Source: an uncultured Acidaminococcus sp.
Lineage (GTDB): Bacteria > Bacillota > Negativicutes > Acidaminococcales > Acidaminococcaceae
Length of the DNA: 64,000 nt
Assembly (NCBI GenBank): GCA_900538365.1
Contig: UPXT01000004.1
Span: 1-64,000 of the forward strand
Direction of reading: 5' to 3'
Shown here: in pieces, positions 52,763 to 61,456 of the stretch
Layout of the letters: every line of letters starts with the position of its first letter
How positions within the stretch are numbered: the stretch's first letter is position 1
Translations under genes and position numbers: made by a program
The notes under the pieces: generated by a model
Told to the model about the DNA's origin: nothing
What the model saw: the letters and a program-made list of their open reading frames with translations, nothing else
Database searches by the model: none

Positions 52763-53530
52763 TTAGGGGAAAAGATAGCTTGTCATGGAGATGCTTCCCA
52801 GGTTGCGGACATGGTTGAAGACTTTTGGCTTTTCCCCTTTGGATGCCCCTAAAAGATACAGAAGGGGTAAAAAATGGTCTGGTGTTGGTGCGGCGTAGGC
52901 GGCAAGAGGGTGGTTCCGATAGGTGAGGACGGCTTCATCATCGCGTTCCTGGACCTTTTCCGTAATAAAGGCGTCAAATTCATCAGCCTCTTTGGAACCG
53001 TGGGGATTGTTCCAGTCCGTCTGCATCAGGTTATGGACAATGTTTCCGCTGCCCGCAACGACGATGCCTTCTTCCCGCAGGGCGGCCAGTTTTTCTCCGA
53101 AGGCGTACTGCTCTTGAGGGGAAAGGGTCCCATCGACACTGAGGGGAACCACTGGAAGGGCTGCATCAGGGAACATATGGACGAAAAGCGTCCAAACTCC
53201 ATGGTCAATGCCCCATTCTTCCGTCATGATGGCCCCTGTAAGGTCATGGATGCGGCGGGCTGTTCGAGGGTCGCCCGACGCCGGATACTTGACTTCATAA
53301 AGAGCTTGGGGGAACCCGTACATATCATAGATCTGTTCCGGTTTTGACGCGGCATTGACGTAGCTGCCCCGAGTGTACCAATGGGCGGAAACGACGGCAA
53401 TCGCCTTGGGACGGCCATAGTCCGTGATGATCTTTTTTCCTAGATCCGTTAAGATTTTTGTCATTTCGTTATGGTCCAAGGCCAGCATGGGGCTGCCGTG
53501 ACCAATAAATAGTGCAGGCATTCTTTTCAT
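52763..53530 (-). CDS. DODA-type extradiol ring-opening dioxygenase (YgiD-like)
   Basis: A 255-residue class III extradiol dioxygenase-like protein. LFIGHGSPM at the start, VVSAHWYTRG near 46, YPASGDP near 82, WGIDHGVWT near 104 and VVAGSGNIVHNL near 155 carry the metal-binding histidines and glutamate of the LigB superfamily. The E. coli relative YgiD opens the ring of DOPA; the substrate in this organism is unknown. AGAGGAGG precedes the ATG on the minus strand. It is divergent from an HxlR regulator gene, which probably controls it. Confidence 0.9.
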   Translation of the reverse strand: MKRMPALFIGHGSPMLALDHNEMTKILTDLGKKIITDYGRPKAIAVVSAHWYTRGSYVNAASKPEQIYDMYGFPQALYEVKYPASGDPRTARRIHDLTGAIMTEEWGIDHGVWTLFVHMFPDAALPVVPLSVDGTLSPQEQYAFGEKLAALREEGIVVAGSGNIVHNLMQTDWNNPHGSKEADEFDAFITEKVQERDDEAVLTYRNHPLAAYAAPTPDHFLPLLYLLGASKGEKPKVFNHVRNLGSISMTSYLFP

Positions 53531-53576
53531 GGGGGAAACCTCCTCTGTTATTTCAATAAAACGCTATTTTTTAAAC

Positions 53577-53605
53577 TTGCTCTGATTATAATTCCGCTCT
53601 ATAAT
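53577..53605 (+). promoter_or_regulatory. Promoter of the HxlR regulator gene
   Basis: TTGCTC at 53577-53582 and TATAAT at 53600-53605 with a 17-nt spacer. Confidence 0.65.
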
Positions 53606-53613
53606 GAAAACAA
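53585..53613 (-). promoter_or_regulatory. Promoter of the dioxygenase gene, overlapping the divergent one
   Basis: On the minus strand TTGTTT (53613-53608) and TATAAT (53590-53585) are 17 nt apart. The two opposing promoters interpenetrate by 21 nt, so one bound regulator or polymerase would affect both. Confidence 0.65.
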
Positions 53614-53668
53614 GAACGGTTTTTTGTCTGACTTAGTATGAATTGCTTGACCTTTGGGAGGAAACACC

Positions 53669-53998
53669 ATGAAACACGATGCTTTTGGGGTCTGCCCTTT
53701 TGTGACTGCCCAGCGGCTCCTGCAGGGAAAATGGGCCATTATCCTGCTCCATCAGCTCGATGGTGGGACAAAACGCTTTAGTGAGCTGGAACGGGCAACG
53801 GGCATCACCCACGCGACCCTTGCTTCCCAATTAAAGGCCCTGGAAAAGGACGGCCTTGTTACGCGCCATGTCTATGCAGAGGTTCCGCCCCGTGTGGAAT
53901 ATGCCCTCACGGACATGGGCCGCCGTTTTGGTCCTGTGCTTGCAAGCATCGAGACCTGGGGAAACGAATACATCGCCTATCTGAGGACGCAAAAATAG
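53669..53998 (+). CDS. HxlR-family winged-helix transcriptional regulator
   Basis: A 109-residue MarR-like repressor/activator. CPFVTAQRLLQGKWAIILLHQL near residue 9 and the recognition region RFSELERATGITHATLASQLKALEKDGLVTR are typical of HxlR, followed by the wing PPRVEYALTDMG. The conserved N-terminal cysteine (GVCPF) could sense oxidants or electrophiles, as in some family members. GGGAGGAAA precedes ATG 53669. It likely acts on the shared promoter region with the divergent dioxygenase gene. Confidence 0.92.
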   Translation: MKHDAFGVCPFVTAQRLLQGKWAIILLHQLDGGTKRFSELERATGITHATLASQLKALEKDGLVTRHVYAEVPPRVEYALTDMGRRFGPVLASIETWGNEYIAYLRTQK

Positions 53999-54019
53999 GG
54001 AAAACGGACGCTGGCGTTT

Positions 54020-54050
54020 TTGAAGCGAAAAGATTTCCTTGTGGTATAAT
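54020..54050 (+). promoter_or_regulatory. Promoter of the FMN enzyme-ktr-trmH operon
   Basis: Perfect TATAAT at 54045-54050 preceded by an extended TGG element; TTGAAG at 54020-54025 is a -35 candidate with a long 19-nt spacer. Confidence 0.6.
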
Positions 54051-54083
54051 GACAGTATCTTTTAATGTATGGGGGTTATTTTC

Positions 54084-55097
54084 ATGGACTATAAAGAACT
54101 TGTTGAAAATGCACGGAAATGCCTCGGCAAATGCCATGGCTGCCCAATCTGCAATGGCGTTGCCTGCCGCAATACCATCCCTGGTCCTGGCGCGAAAGGG
54201 GTAGGGGACACGGCCATCCGCAATTATCAGGCTTGGCAGGACGTCCGCGTCGTGATGGATACACTGTGCGAAAAAAAGGAAACGGATACCCGTCTGTCCC
54301 TGTTTGGACATACTTTCTCTTATCCATTTTTTGCCGGCCCTGTTGGCGCGGTTGCCATGCATTACAGCGATAAGTACAATGATGTGACCTATAACGCCCA
54401 GCTCGTCCCGGGCTGTGCCGAGGCAGGCATCCTTGCTTTTACGGGTGATGGCATGGACGCGGAAGTCATGCGCGGTGCTACGGACGCCATCAAGGACTGC
54501 CAAGGTGTGGGCATTCCTACGGTGAAACCTTGGAATCTGCAGATGATCAAGGAAAAGATGGACCTGGTCAAGGCTTCGGGTGCGCTTGCTATTGCCATGG
54601 ACGTAGATGCAGCCGGCCTTCCCTTCCTTAAAAAATTCGTGCCGCCCGCAGGCAGCAAATCGGTGGAAGAAATGAAGGAAATCATTGCCCTCATGGACGT
54701 ACCCTTTATCGTCAAGGGCATCATGAGCGTCAAAGGGGCCGTCAAGGCTGCCCAAGCAGGTGCCGCGGCCATCGTCGTTTCCAACCACGGAGGCCGCGTC
54801 CTGGACCAGAGCCCTGCTACGGCCGAAGTCCTGCCGGAAATTGCGGCCGCTGTGGGCGGAAAGGTCAAAATCTTTGTTGACGGCGGAATCCGTACCGGTG
54901 TTGATGTCTTTAAGGCCCTTGCTTTGGGCGCTGATGCCGTCCTTATTGCCAGACCCTTTGTCAATGCTGTTTATGGCGGCGGCAAGGAAGGTGTACGCTG
55001 CCTTGTTGATAAATTGGGGGCTGAACTCAAGGATACGATGGAAATGTGCGGAGCAGCCACGCTCCGTGAGATTACGGGCGATATGATCCGGAGGTAA
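54084..55097 (+). CDS. FMN-dependent alpha-hydroxy-acid dehydrogenase with N-terminal cysteine cluster
   Basis: A 337-residue TIM-barrel flavoenzyme related to lactate dehydrogenase/oxidase LldD. VSNHGGRVLDQSPA near 237 (catalytic histidine region), VDGGIRTGVDVFKALALGAD and IARPF bind FMN and substrate. The N-terminus carries five cysteines (C13-x3-C17-x2-C20-x2-C23-x4-C28) absent from aerobic LldD; I recall similar motifs in homologues from anaerobes. They could hold an Fe-S cluster or zinc and pass electrons to a partner. ATG 54084 has GGGGG as a weak ribosome site. ktrB follows after 5 nt. Confidence 0.82.
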   Translation: MDYKELVENARKCLGKCHGCPICNGVACRNTIPGPGAKGVGDTAIRNYQAWQDVRVVMDTLCEKKETDTRLSLFGHTFSYPFFAGPVGAVAMHYSDKYNDVTYNAQLVPGCAEAGILAFTGDGMDAEVMRGATDAIKDCQGVGIPTVKPWNLQMIKEKMDLVKASGALAIAMDVDAAGLPFLKKFVPPAGSKSVEEMKEIIALMDVPFIVKGIMSVKGAVKAAQAGAAAIVVSNHGGRVLDQSPATAEVLPEIAAAVGGKVKIFVDGGIRTGVDVFKALALGADAVLIARPFVNAVYGGGKEGVRCLVDKLGAELKDTMEMCGAATLREITGDMIRR

Positions 55098-55102
55098 CTT
55101 CT

Positions 55103-56431
55103 TTGCTGAAAGGAAAACATCTTTCTCCTAACCAAGTGGTTGCCCTGACGTTCCTGGGGCTGATCCTTGCAGGCGCTTTCCTTTTGATGCTGCCCATTTC
55201 CCATAGGGATGGGACATGGATGCCTTTTCTTGATGCTTTATTTACAGCGACTTCTGCTTCCTGTGTCACAGGCCTTGTTGTCTGTGATACAGGAAAGGTT
55301 TTTTCTCTTTTTGGTCAGTTGGTCATCATTGGGCTCATCCAATTGGGTGGACTTGGTCTGATGCTTTTTGCCACGCTTTTTTCCGTTGCCTTGGGGCGGC
55401 GCATCAATCTCCAGGATCGCATGATGATCCAGGCTTCACTCAACCAGAATGACATGAGCGGCGTGGTCCGGATGAGCCTGCGCGTGGCTAAATATACAGC
55501 TGTCGTGGAAGGGGTCCTCGGAACGGCCTTGGCGCTGCGCTTTTATCCTCAGTTCGGCCTCAAGGGCATCTATTATGGGTATTGGCATGCCATTTCCGCC
55601 TTTTGCAATGCAGGCTTCGACCTTTTTGGCAATTATCAGAGCCTTGTGGCCTATGTCCATGATCCAGTGGTCAATGGCCTTATAGCCCTGCTCATCATTT
55701 TGGGCGGCATCGGCTTTGCTGTCATGAGTGACGTGGTCCATACCCGACATTTTAGGGATTACCGGCTCCATACAAAGCTCGTCCTTGTTTCGACCGTGGT
55801 CTTGATCGGTCTTGGCGCACTCCTCATCCAGGTCATGGAATTTGATAATGGAAGGACCTTGGGAACCCTTTCGGCCGGCGACCAATGGATGGCCAGTTTC
55901 TTCCAGTCCGTTTCTGCCCGTACGGCAGGTTTCAATACCTTTGACCTGATGCAGATGCGCACCCCAACTATCCTTGTCATGGTGCTCCTTATGGTCATCG
56001 GGGCTTCCCCAGCCTCAACGGGCGGTGGCATCAAGACGACAACGGCCGCCTTGCTGATCCTTTCTGCGCATCAGGTGCTCTTCCAAAAGCCGGAGTGTGT
56101 CATTTTTGGGAGGCGTATTGACCAGGATACCATCCATCGGGCCTTTGCCATTACCACTTTGTCCATCATCTGGATCTTTCTTGCCATCATTGGCATTACC
56201 TATCTAGAGGAGACAACGCTTGTAGAGGCCCTATTTGAAGTGGTTTCAGCCTATGCGACGGTGGGACTTTCCAGCGGACTTAGCCAGCATCTTACGGCCG
56301 GCGGGAAGGTCATCATGATCCTTTCCATGTATGCCGGACGCGTGGGCATCATGACGTTTGCCATGGCTCTTACGGCCCGCCGCAGGGAAGCCTTGATCCG
56401 TTATCCTGAAGAAAAGATCATCATTGGCTAG
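55103..56431 (+). CDS. ktrB: Potassium/sodium uptake channel subunit KtrB (TrkH family)
   Basis: A 442-residue inner-membrane K+ translocating subunit built of four M1-P-M2 repeats. The four selectivity-filter glycines are seen in SCVTGLVV, FCNAGFDLFG, ARTAGFNTFD and YATVGLSSGL. STGGGIKTTTAALL corresponds to the intramembrane gating loop. Translation starts with TTG 55103; GGAGG at 55090-55094 sits in the last codons of the preceding gene, so the two are coupled. KtrA, the regulatory subunit, is encoded next. Confidence 0.94.
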   Translation: MLKGKHLSPNQVVALTFLGLILAGAFLLMLPISHRDGTWMPFLDALFTATSASCVTGLVVCDTGKVFSLFGQLVIIGLIQLGGLGLMLFATLFSVALGRRINLQDRMMIQASLNQNDMSGVVRMSLRVAKYTAVVEGVLGTALALRFYPQFGLKGIYYGYWHAISAFCNAGFDLFGNYQSLVAYVHDPVVNGLIALLIILGGIGFAVMSDVVHTRHFRDYRLHTKLVLVSTVVLIGLGALLIQVMEFDNGRTLGTLSAGDQWMASFFQSVSARTAGFNTFDLMQMRTPTILVMVLLMVIGASPASTGGGIKTTTAALLILSAHQVLFQKPECVIFGRRIDQDTIHRAFAITTLSIIWIFLAIIGITYLEETTLVEALFEVVSAYATVGLSSGLSQHLTAGGKVIMILSMYAGRVGIMTFAMALTARRREALIRYPEEKIIIG

Positions 56432-56441
56432 GAGCATAACT

Positions 56442-57101
56442 ATGAACAAAAAGAAACAATTTGTTGTCTGGGGCCTGGGCCGCTTTGGCGCGTCCGTTGC
56501 AGAGACTTTGGTCGGAATGGGCCATGAGGTCCTGGGCATTGATAATGACGAAGAAGTGGTCCAAGAAATGGCCGGCAAGCTGACCCATGTTGTTGTCAGC
56601 GAAACCATTGATGAAACGGTGGTCAAAAGTCTGGGCCTGCGGAACTTTGACGCAGCCATCATTGCCATCGGGGACCTTGAACCAAGTCTTCTGTGCTGCA
56701 TGATCCTTAAGGAAGCCGGTGTGGCAACCATCCTTGCCAAGGCTTCTTCTGAGATCCACGGCAAGATGCTCAAAAAAATCGGCGCCACGTCCGTCATCTT
56801 TCCGGAACGGGACATGGGGCGGCGGGTCGGCCACAGTTTGGGCTTTACCAACATCCTTGACTTTGTGGAACTGTCCGACAACATTTGCCTTGTTGAACTG
56901 GATGCCCCGGTTGGGGCCGTCGGCAAGAGCTTGGTCGACCTTGATGTACGGCGTCGTTTTGGCGTCAATGTCGTAGCCGTCAAGCATCCCGACAAAAAGA
57001 CGGAAATCAGCATGGATCCGCAAAAACCGCTTATTGCCAGAGATATCCTTGTGCTCATCGGCAGCCAGAATGATATTGAAAAGCTGAGGGAAGCGCTATG
57101 A
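56442..57101 (+). CDS. ktrA: Potassium uptake regulatory subunit KtrA (RCK domain)
   Basis: A 219-residue cytoplasmic ring-forming protein that gates KtrB. The RCK-N Rossmann fold has GLGRFGASVAE near 11 and the ribose-binding acidic residue in GIDND near 34; FPERDMGRRVG joins it to the RCK-C domain (about 140-219, NICLVELDAPVGAVGKSL). Gating is expected to follow ATP/ADP and possibly c-di-AMP binding, as in Bacillus. ATG 56442 follows AGGAG. Its last bases overlap the trmH start (ATGA). Confidence 0.94.
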   Translation: MNKKKQFVVWGLGRFGASVAETLVGMGHEVLGIDNDEEVVQEMAGKLTHVVVSETIDETVVKSLGLRNFDAAIIAIGDLEPSLLCCMILKEAGVATILAKASSEIHGKMLKKIGATSVIFPERDMGRRVGHSLGFTNILDFVELSDNICLVELDAPVGAVGKSLVDLDVRRRFGVNVVAVKHPDKKTEISMDPQKPLIARDILVLIGSQNDIEKLREAL

Positions 57102-57889
57102 TCAAACGACTGACATCCCTCCAGAATGAAACCGTGAAGAAAGCTGCCAGCCTGCAGCAAAAAAAATACCGTCAGCGGGAAGGCCTCTTCCTCGTCGAAG
57201 GGGTCCGTGCTGTACGGGAAGTGCGCTCGTCTGCGTGGACCGTGACGGCTTACTTTTTTACGGACCTTCCTGAGGACTTCCAAAAAGAAGCCCAAACGTC
57301 AGACATCCCTTATTATGAAGTGACTGGGGACATCATGAAGAAACTGACCGCAACGGAAGAACCCCAATCGCTGGCAGCCCTGGTCCGCCTTGAGGAAAGG
57401 CGCCTGGAAACGGTCCATCCGGGAAAGGGCCTGATCCTTGTCCTTGATGAAATCCATGATCCCGGAAATGTCGGGACCATGATCCGTACGGCGCGGGCCA
57501 TGAATGCCGAAGGCGTCATCCTGCTTTGCGGGAGTGCCGACCTGTATAACCCCAAGGTGGTACGTGCAGCCATGGGGAACCTCTTCCATATTCCGGTCTT
57601 TACGGGGATTACGGAAGACGTCCTTATGGATTTTGCTCAAAAAGAAGGCTGGACCTTGGTGGCGACGGCGCTTGAAGGCGCCGTTGACCTACGGAAGTTT
57701 ACTTATCCCTCAAAGACGCTCCTCATCATGGGCAGTGAGGCCGAAGGGGTTTCTTCAAGTCTTTTGGAAAAAAGTGCTGCCCGCGTCAAGATTCCCATGC
57801 TGGGGGAAGCAGAAAGCCTCAATGTCGGCGTTGCAGCAGGCATCCTGCTCTATGAAGCCATGGTCCAACAGGGTCTGACAGGGAACTGA
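57098..57889 (+). CDS. TrmH-family (SpoU) RNA 2'-O-methyltransferase
   Basis: A 263-residue SPOUT methyltransferase. The N-terminal substrate-binding part (1-100, with LFLVEGVRAVREV) resembles 23S rRNA methyltransferases such as RlmB or YsgA. The C-terminal trefoil knot has motif 1 DPGNVGTMIRTARA near 125, motif 2 LIMGSEAEGVS near 208 and motif 3 IPMLGEAESLNVGVAAGI near 230. The RNA target is not deducible. It overlaps ktrA by 4 nt and ends the operon before the ileS promoter. Confidence 0.93.
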   Translation: MIKRLTSLQNETVKKAASLQQKKYRQREGLFLVEGVRAVREVRSSAWTVTAYFFTDLPEDFQKEAQTSDIPYYEVTGDIMKKLTATEEPQSLAALVRLEERRLETVHPGKGLILVLDEIHDPGNVGTMIRTARAMNAEGVILLCGSADLYNPKVVRAAMGNLFHIPVFTGITEDVLMDFAQKEGWTLVATALEGAVDLRKFTYPSKTLLIMGSEAEGVSSSLLEKSAARVKIPMLGEAESLNVGVAAGILLYEAMVQQGLTGN

Positions 57890-57908
57890 TGTCTCCTTTC
57901 CCAAATGA

Positions 57909-57937
57909 TTGACGTACCCAGACCGCGAGTGTATAAT
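57909..57937 (+). promoter_or_regulatory. Promoter of the ileS T-box leader
   Basis: TTGACG at 57909-57914 and TATAAT at 57932-57937 with an ideal 17-nt spacer. Confidence 0.85.
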
Positions 57938-57943
57938 ATCATC

Positions 57944-58188
57944 GTATATCGACAATGCAATGAGGGAGACAGTACTTCCTATTTCTGGCAGAGCGATTCA
58001 GGGACGGTGTGAGCCTGGACAGAAGGAAATGGGAAAGAAAATCACTCCGGAGCTGGTCATCGAAATCACAGTAGAATGACCCGTTTTATGGCCGTTATCC
58101 CATACAAAGTGGCAGGGTAAGCCTGTCATGAGGGTGGTACCACGGGTTAAACCTCGTCCCTTAGGGGACGGGGTCTTATTTTTTGGAG
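57944..58188 (+). promoter_or_regulatory. T-box riboswitch (isoleucine) with terminator
   Basis: The leader of ileS has the T-box sequence AGGGTGGTACCACG at 58131-58144, a stem I with GAGGGAGACAGTAC near 57962 (AG-rich loop) and a likely specifier ATC at 58041-58043 (AAAATCACTCC), an isoleucine codon. The terminator is CCTCGTCCC at 58152-58160 with GGGACGGGG at 58165-58173, then a T-rich run. Uncharged tRNA-Ile should stabilise the antiterminator and switch ileS on. The specifier assignment is by eye and supported by the downstream gene. Confidence 0.92.
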
Positions 58189-58197
58189 GTGGAGCAA

Positions 58198-61002
58198 GTG
58201 TCAAAAGAAAATGAAGGGTATGGAAGCACGCTGAACCTTCCTGCCACAGATTTCCCTATGCGCGCGGGGCTTCCCAAAAGGGAACCAGACTTTTTAACGT
58301 TCTGGAAGGATAAGGATATCTATCAAAAGAAACTGAAGGCCCACGCAGGCCATAAAAAGTTCATCCTTCACGATGGCCCTCCTTATGCCAATGGCAAGAT
58401 CCATTTGGGTCATGCCCTTAACAAAATCCTCAAGGATATCATCCTGAAGTATAAATATGCCCGCGGTTTTGATACCCCCTATACACCGGGCTGGGATACG
58501 CATGGGATGCCTATTGAGCACGCCTGTCTCAAGGAAGTGGGTGTTGACCGTCATAAACTCAGCGCCCTTGAACTTCGCAAGATGTGCCATGACTATGCCC
58601 TGAAATGGATCGATATCCAGCGCGAAGGCTTCAAACGGCTTGGCGTCCAAGGTGATTGGGATCATCCTTACATTACCATGAAACCGGCTTTTGAAGCTGA
58701 ACAGATCCGCGTCTTTGGGGAAATGGCCCACAAAGGCTACATCTATAAAGGCAAGAAGACCGTTTATTGGTGCCCGCACTGCGAAACGGCCCTGGCGGAA
58801 GCTGAAATCGAATATGCAGACCAAAAGACGCCGACCATCTACGTAAAGATTCCTCTTTTAGATGCAAAGGGCAAGGCACCGGAAGGCGCCCAGGATAAGA
58901 AGATATCCATGGTCATTTGGACGACGACGCCGTGGACCATCCCGGCAAATGTCGCCGTTACGGTCAATCCTGATTTTGAATATGCTTGGGTTGAATACGG
59001 GGATGAAGTCCTCATCATGGCAAGCGAACTTGTCGGGAAAGTCGCTGAGGAATGCGGCATCACCTTTGGCAAGGTCCTTGGAACGACGAAGGGCCGCGAT
59101 ATGGAATTCATGGAATGTGAGCATCCTTTCCCTGAATATAACCACCGCAAATCCCTCGTCTGCCTGGGTGACTATGTTGACCTTGAAACTGGTACGGGCT
59201 GCGTCCATACGGCTCCTGGCCATGGTGATGTCGACTATCTGACAGGCCTTAAATATCACCTTGATATCCTTTGCCCTGTTGATGAAAAGGGCTGCTATAC
59301 CGACGAAGCCGGGGAAGCCTTGAAGGGTCATTTTGTCTTTGACAGCAATGGCCTTGTCATCAAGCATCTGGCCGAAACGGGCTATCTGTTGGGCAAGAAA
59401 AGCATCCATCACCAATATGCCCATTGCTGGCGCTGCAAGAACCCCATCATCTACCGCGCGTCGGAACAGTGGTTCTGTTCCGTTGATGGGTTCCGTGAAG
59501 ACGCACTGAAGGCCATCGATCACGATGTCCAGTGGATTCCGAGCTGGGGCAAGGCCCGTATCCACAACATGGTCCGTGACCGTCATGACTGGTGTATTTC
59601 CCGTCAGCGCGTCTGGGGCGTGCCTATTCCTATCTTCTACTGTGAAGACTGCGGAGAACCCCTCATCAATCCCGATACGATCAGCTATTTGGCTGCCATC
59701 TTCGAAAAGGAAGGCAGCGATGCCTGGTGGGCCCATACGGCAGAAGAACTGCTGCCGAAAGGCACGAAGTGCGCCAAATGCGGCGGTACCCACTTCCGCA
59801 AGGAATCAGACATCATGGATGTTTGGTTCGACTCTGGATCTTCCCATCGCGCCGTCCTCAACCATTTTCCCGGTCTTACCTGGCCGGCTGACCTGTACCT
59901 TGAAGGCAGTGACCAGCACCGCGGCTGGTTCCAGTCTTCCCTTCTGACGAGCGTTGCGACGACGGGCAAGGCCCCGTACCGTGCCGTCCTGACCCACGGC
60001 TATACCCTTGATGGGGAAGGCCGCAAGATGAGTAAGTCCCTCGGCAATACCGTCGCCCCTCAGGATATCATCAAGGATTATGGTGCCGATATCGTTCGTC
60101 TGTGGGTTTCTTCCACGGACTACAAGGGTGATGTCCGCGTCTCGAAGGAAATCATCAAACACGTATCCGAAGTATACCGCAAGATCCGCAACACCATCCG
60201 CTACATCTTGGGCAATACATCTGATTTCGACGCTGAAACCATGAAGGTTCCTTTTGCTGAAATGGAAGAACTCGACCAGTGGGCCCTCATGCGTCTTCAG
60301 GAACTCAAAAAAGACGTCGAGAAAGCCTATGAGAACTATGATTTCCATGTAGTTCACCATGCTATACATGATTTCTGTACCGTTGACATGAGCTCCTTCT
60401 ACCTTGATATCATCAAGGACCGCCTCTATGCAAGCAAGAAGGATGATAAGAAGCGCCGCAGTGCACAGACGGCCATGTACGAGATCCTCAGTGACCTCAT
60501 CGTCATGCTCGCTCCGATCCTTAGCTTTACCATGGAAGAAGTGTACCAGTTCATGAAGAAACCGGCAGGCGCTCCGGAAAGTGTGCTCATGCTGGAATGG
60601 CCGAAACTCCATGAGGAATATCTGGACCAAGCCAAGATGGAAAAATGGGAACACTTCATTGCAATTCGCGGTGAAATCACGAAGGTCCTCGAAAATGCAC
60701 GTCGGGAAAAGACCATCGGCCACTCCCTTGATGCCAAGGTGGATCTTTATGCCACGGGCGAAGCCTATGAGCTCTTGAAGCCCTTGGAAAAGGAACTGCC
60801 GACCCTGCTCATTGTCTCCCAGGCTGCCATCCATGAAGGAACCGATGGCGGGATGAAGACCGAACGCGAAGACCTGACCGTGGCTGTTGCGGCCGCTGAA
60901 GGCGAAAAATGCGAACGCTGCTGGAATTACGATCCCACCGTTGGCAAGGATCCGAACCATCCGACCTTATGTCATCGCTGCATCGAAGTCCTGAGCGACT
61001 AA
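58198..61002 (+). CDS. ileS: Isoleucyl-tRNA synthetase
   Basis: A 934-residue class I synthetase. The HIGH motif variant PPYANGKIHLGHALNK is near residue 60, the CP1 editing domain at about 190-400 (WTTTPWTIPANVA), the KMSKS motif GRKMSKSLGN near 605, and a C-terminal zinc-binding region CERCWNY...LCHRC near 905-930. GTG 58198 follows GGAGG at 58185-58189, immediately after the T-box terminator; the slightly longer reading would start within the ribosome site. Expression is controlled by the T-box. A strong terminator follows. Confidence 0.98.
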   Translation: MSKENEGYGSTLNLPATDFPMRAGLPKREPDFLTFWKDKDIYQKKLKAHAGHKKFILHDGPPYANGKIHLGHALNKILKDIILKYKYARGFDTPYTPGWDTHGMPIEHACLKEVGVDRHKLSALELRKMCHDYALKWIDIQREGFKRLGVQGDWDHPYITMKPAFEAEQIRVFGEMAHKGYIYKGKKTVYWCPHCETALAEAEIEYADQKTPTIYVKIPLLDAKGKAPEGAQDKKISMVIWTTTPWTIPANVAVTVNPDFEYAWVEYGDEVLIMASELVGKVAEECGITFGKVLGTTKGRDMEFMECEHPFPEYNHRKSLVCLGDYVDLETGTGCVHTAPGHGDVDYLTGLKYHLDILCPVDEKGCYTDEAGEALKGHFVFDSNGLVIKHLAETGYLLGKKSIHHQYAHCWRCKNPIIYRASEQWFCSVDGFREDALKAIDHDVQWIPSWGKARIHNMVRDRHDWCISRQRVWGVPIPIFYCEDCGEPLINPDTISYLAAIFEKEGSDAWWAHTAEELLPKGTKCAKCGGTHFRKESDIMDVWFDSGSSHRAVLNHFPGLTWPADLYLEGSDQHRGWFQSSLLTSVATTGKAPYRAVLTHGYTLDGEGRKMSKSLGNTVAPQDIIKDYGADIVRLWVSSTDYKGDVRVSKEIIKHVSEVYRKIRNTIRYILGNTSDFDAETMKVPFAEMEELDQWALMRLQELKKDVEKAYENYDFHVVHHAIHDFCTVDMSSFYLDIIKDRLYASKKDDKKRRSAQTAMYEILSDLIVMLAPILSFTMEEVYQFMKKPAGAPESVLMLEWPKLHEEYLDQAKMEKWEHFIAIRGEITKVLENARREKTIGHSLDAKVDLYATGEAYELLKPLEKELPTLLIVSQAAIHEGTDGGMKTEREDLTVAVAAAEGEKCERCWNYDPTVGKDPNHPTLCHRCIEVLSD

Positions 61003-61010
61003 GATAAAAG

Positions 61011-61049
61011 GCTGCAGGAACCCTTTTTGGGCTCCTGCGGCTTTTTTTC
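61011..61049 (+). terminator. Intrinsic terminator after ileS
   Basis: GCTGCAGGA at 61011-61019 pairs with TCCTGCGGC at 61033-61041 (one G-T), followed by seven T. Confidence 0.88.
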
Positions 61050-61082
61050 GTCCTGATGAGGGAACCGGTCCTGAAAGAGGAC

Positions 61083-61111
61083 TTGACAGAACGGAAGAAA
61101 ATGAATACTAT
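61083..61111 (+). promoter_or_regulatory. Promoter of csoR-copZ
   Basis: Perfect TTGACA at 61083-61088 and TACTAT at 61106-61111 with a 17-nt spacer. Confidence 0.78.
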
Positions 61112-61128
61112 ATACGTAACGGAGGTAT
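61112..61128 (+). promoter_or_regulatory. Predicted CsoR operator at the csoR promoter
   Basis: ATAC-N9-GTAT, with the same arm and spacer lengths as the element at copA (34372-34388). It abuts the -10 box and covers the csoR ribosome site GGAGG, consistent with autorepression. Confidence 0.6.
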
Positions 61129-61134
61129 AGTACT

Positions 61135-61425
61135 ATGATGCACGCAAAAACCGAAAGGGATAAAGACTGCCGGGAATACAAGGATCTCATCAAACGCCTT
61201 AACCGAATCGAGGGACAGGTGCGGGGGCTCAAACGGATGCTGGAAGAAGACCGTTACTGCGTGGATATCCTGACCCAGGTCAGTGCCATCAACAGTGGGC
61301 TCAATGCGTTCAACCGCAAGCTGATGTGCGATCATATCAAATCCTGTGTGGTTAACGATATCCGTGCAGGGGATGATACCGTCGTTGATGAACTTTGTGA
61401 AACCATGCAGAAACTCATGAAATGA
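61135..61425 (+). CDS. csoR: Copper-sensing transcriptional repressor CsoR
   Basis: A 96-residue all-helical DUF156 repressor. The copper ligand set Cys...His-x3-Cys is present: RYCVDIL near 41-47 and CDHIKSCV near 66-73. The start of helix 1, LIKRLNRIEGQVRGLKRMLEE, is typical of the family. Binding of Cu(I) should release it from DNA and allow transcription. ATG 61135 follows GGAGG by 9 nt; ATG 61138 is also possible. The copper chaperone gene follows within 32 nt; copA lies 27 kb away under a matching operator. Confidence 0.92.
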   Translation: MMHAKTERDKDCREYKDLIKRLNRIEGQVRGLKRMLEEDRYCVDILTQVSAINSGLNAFNRKLMCDHIKSCVVNDIRAGDDTVVDELCETMQKLMK

Positions 61426-61456
61426 GTCCATGGTTCTTGGGAAGGAGCCACATAAT

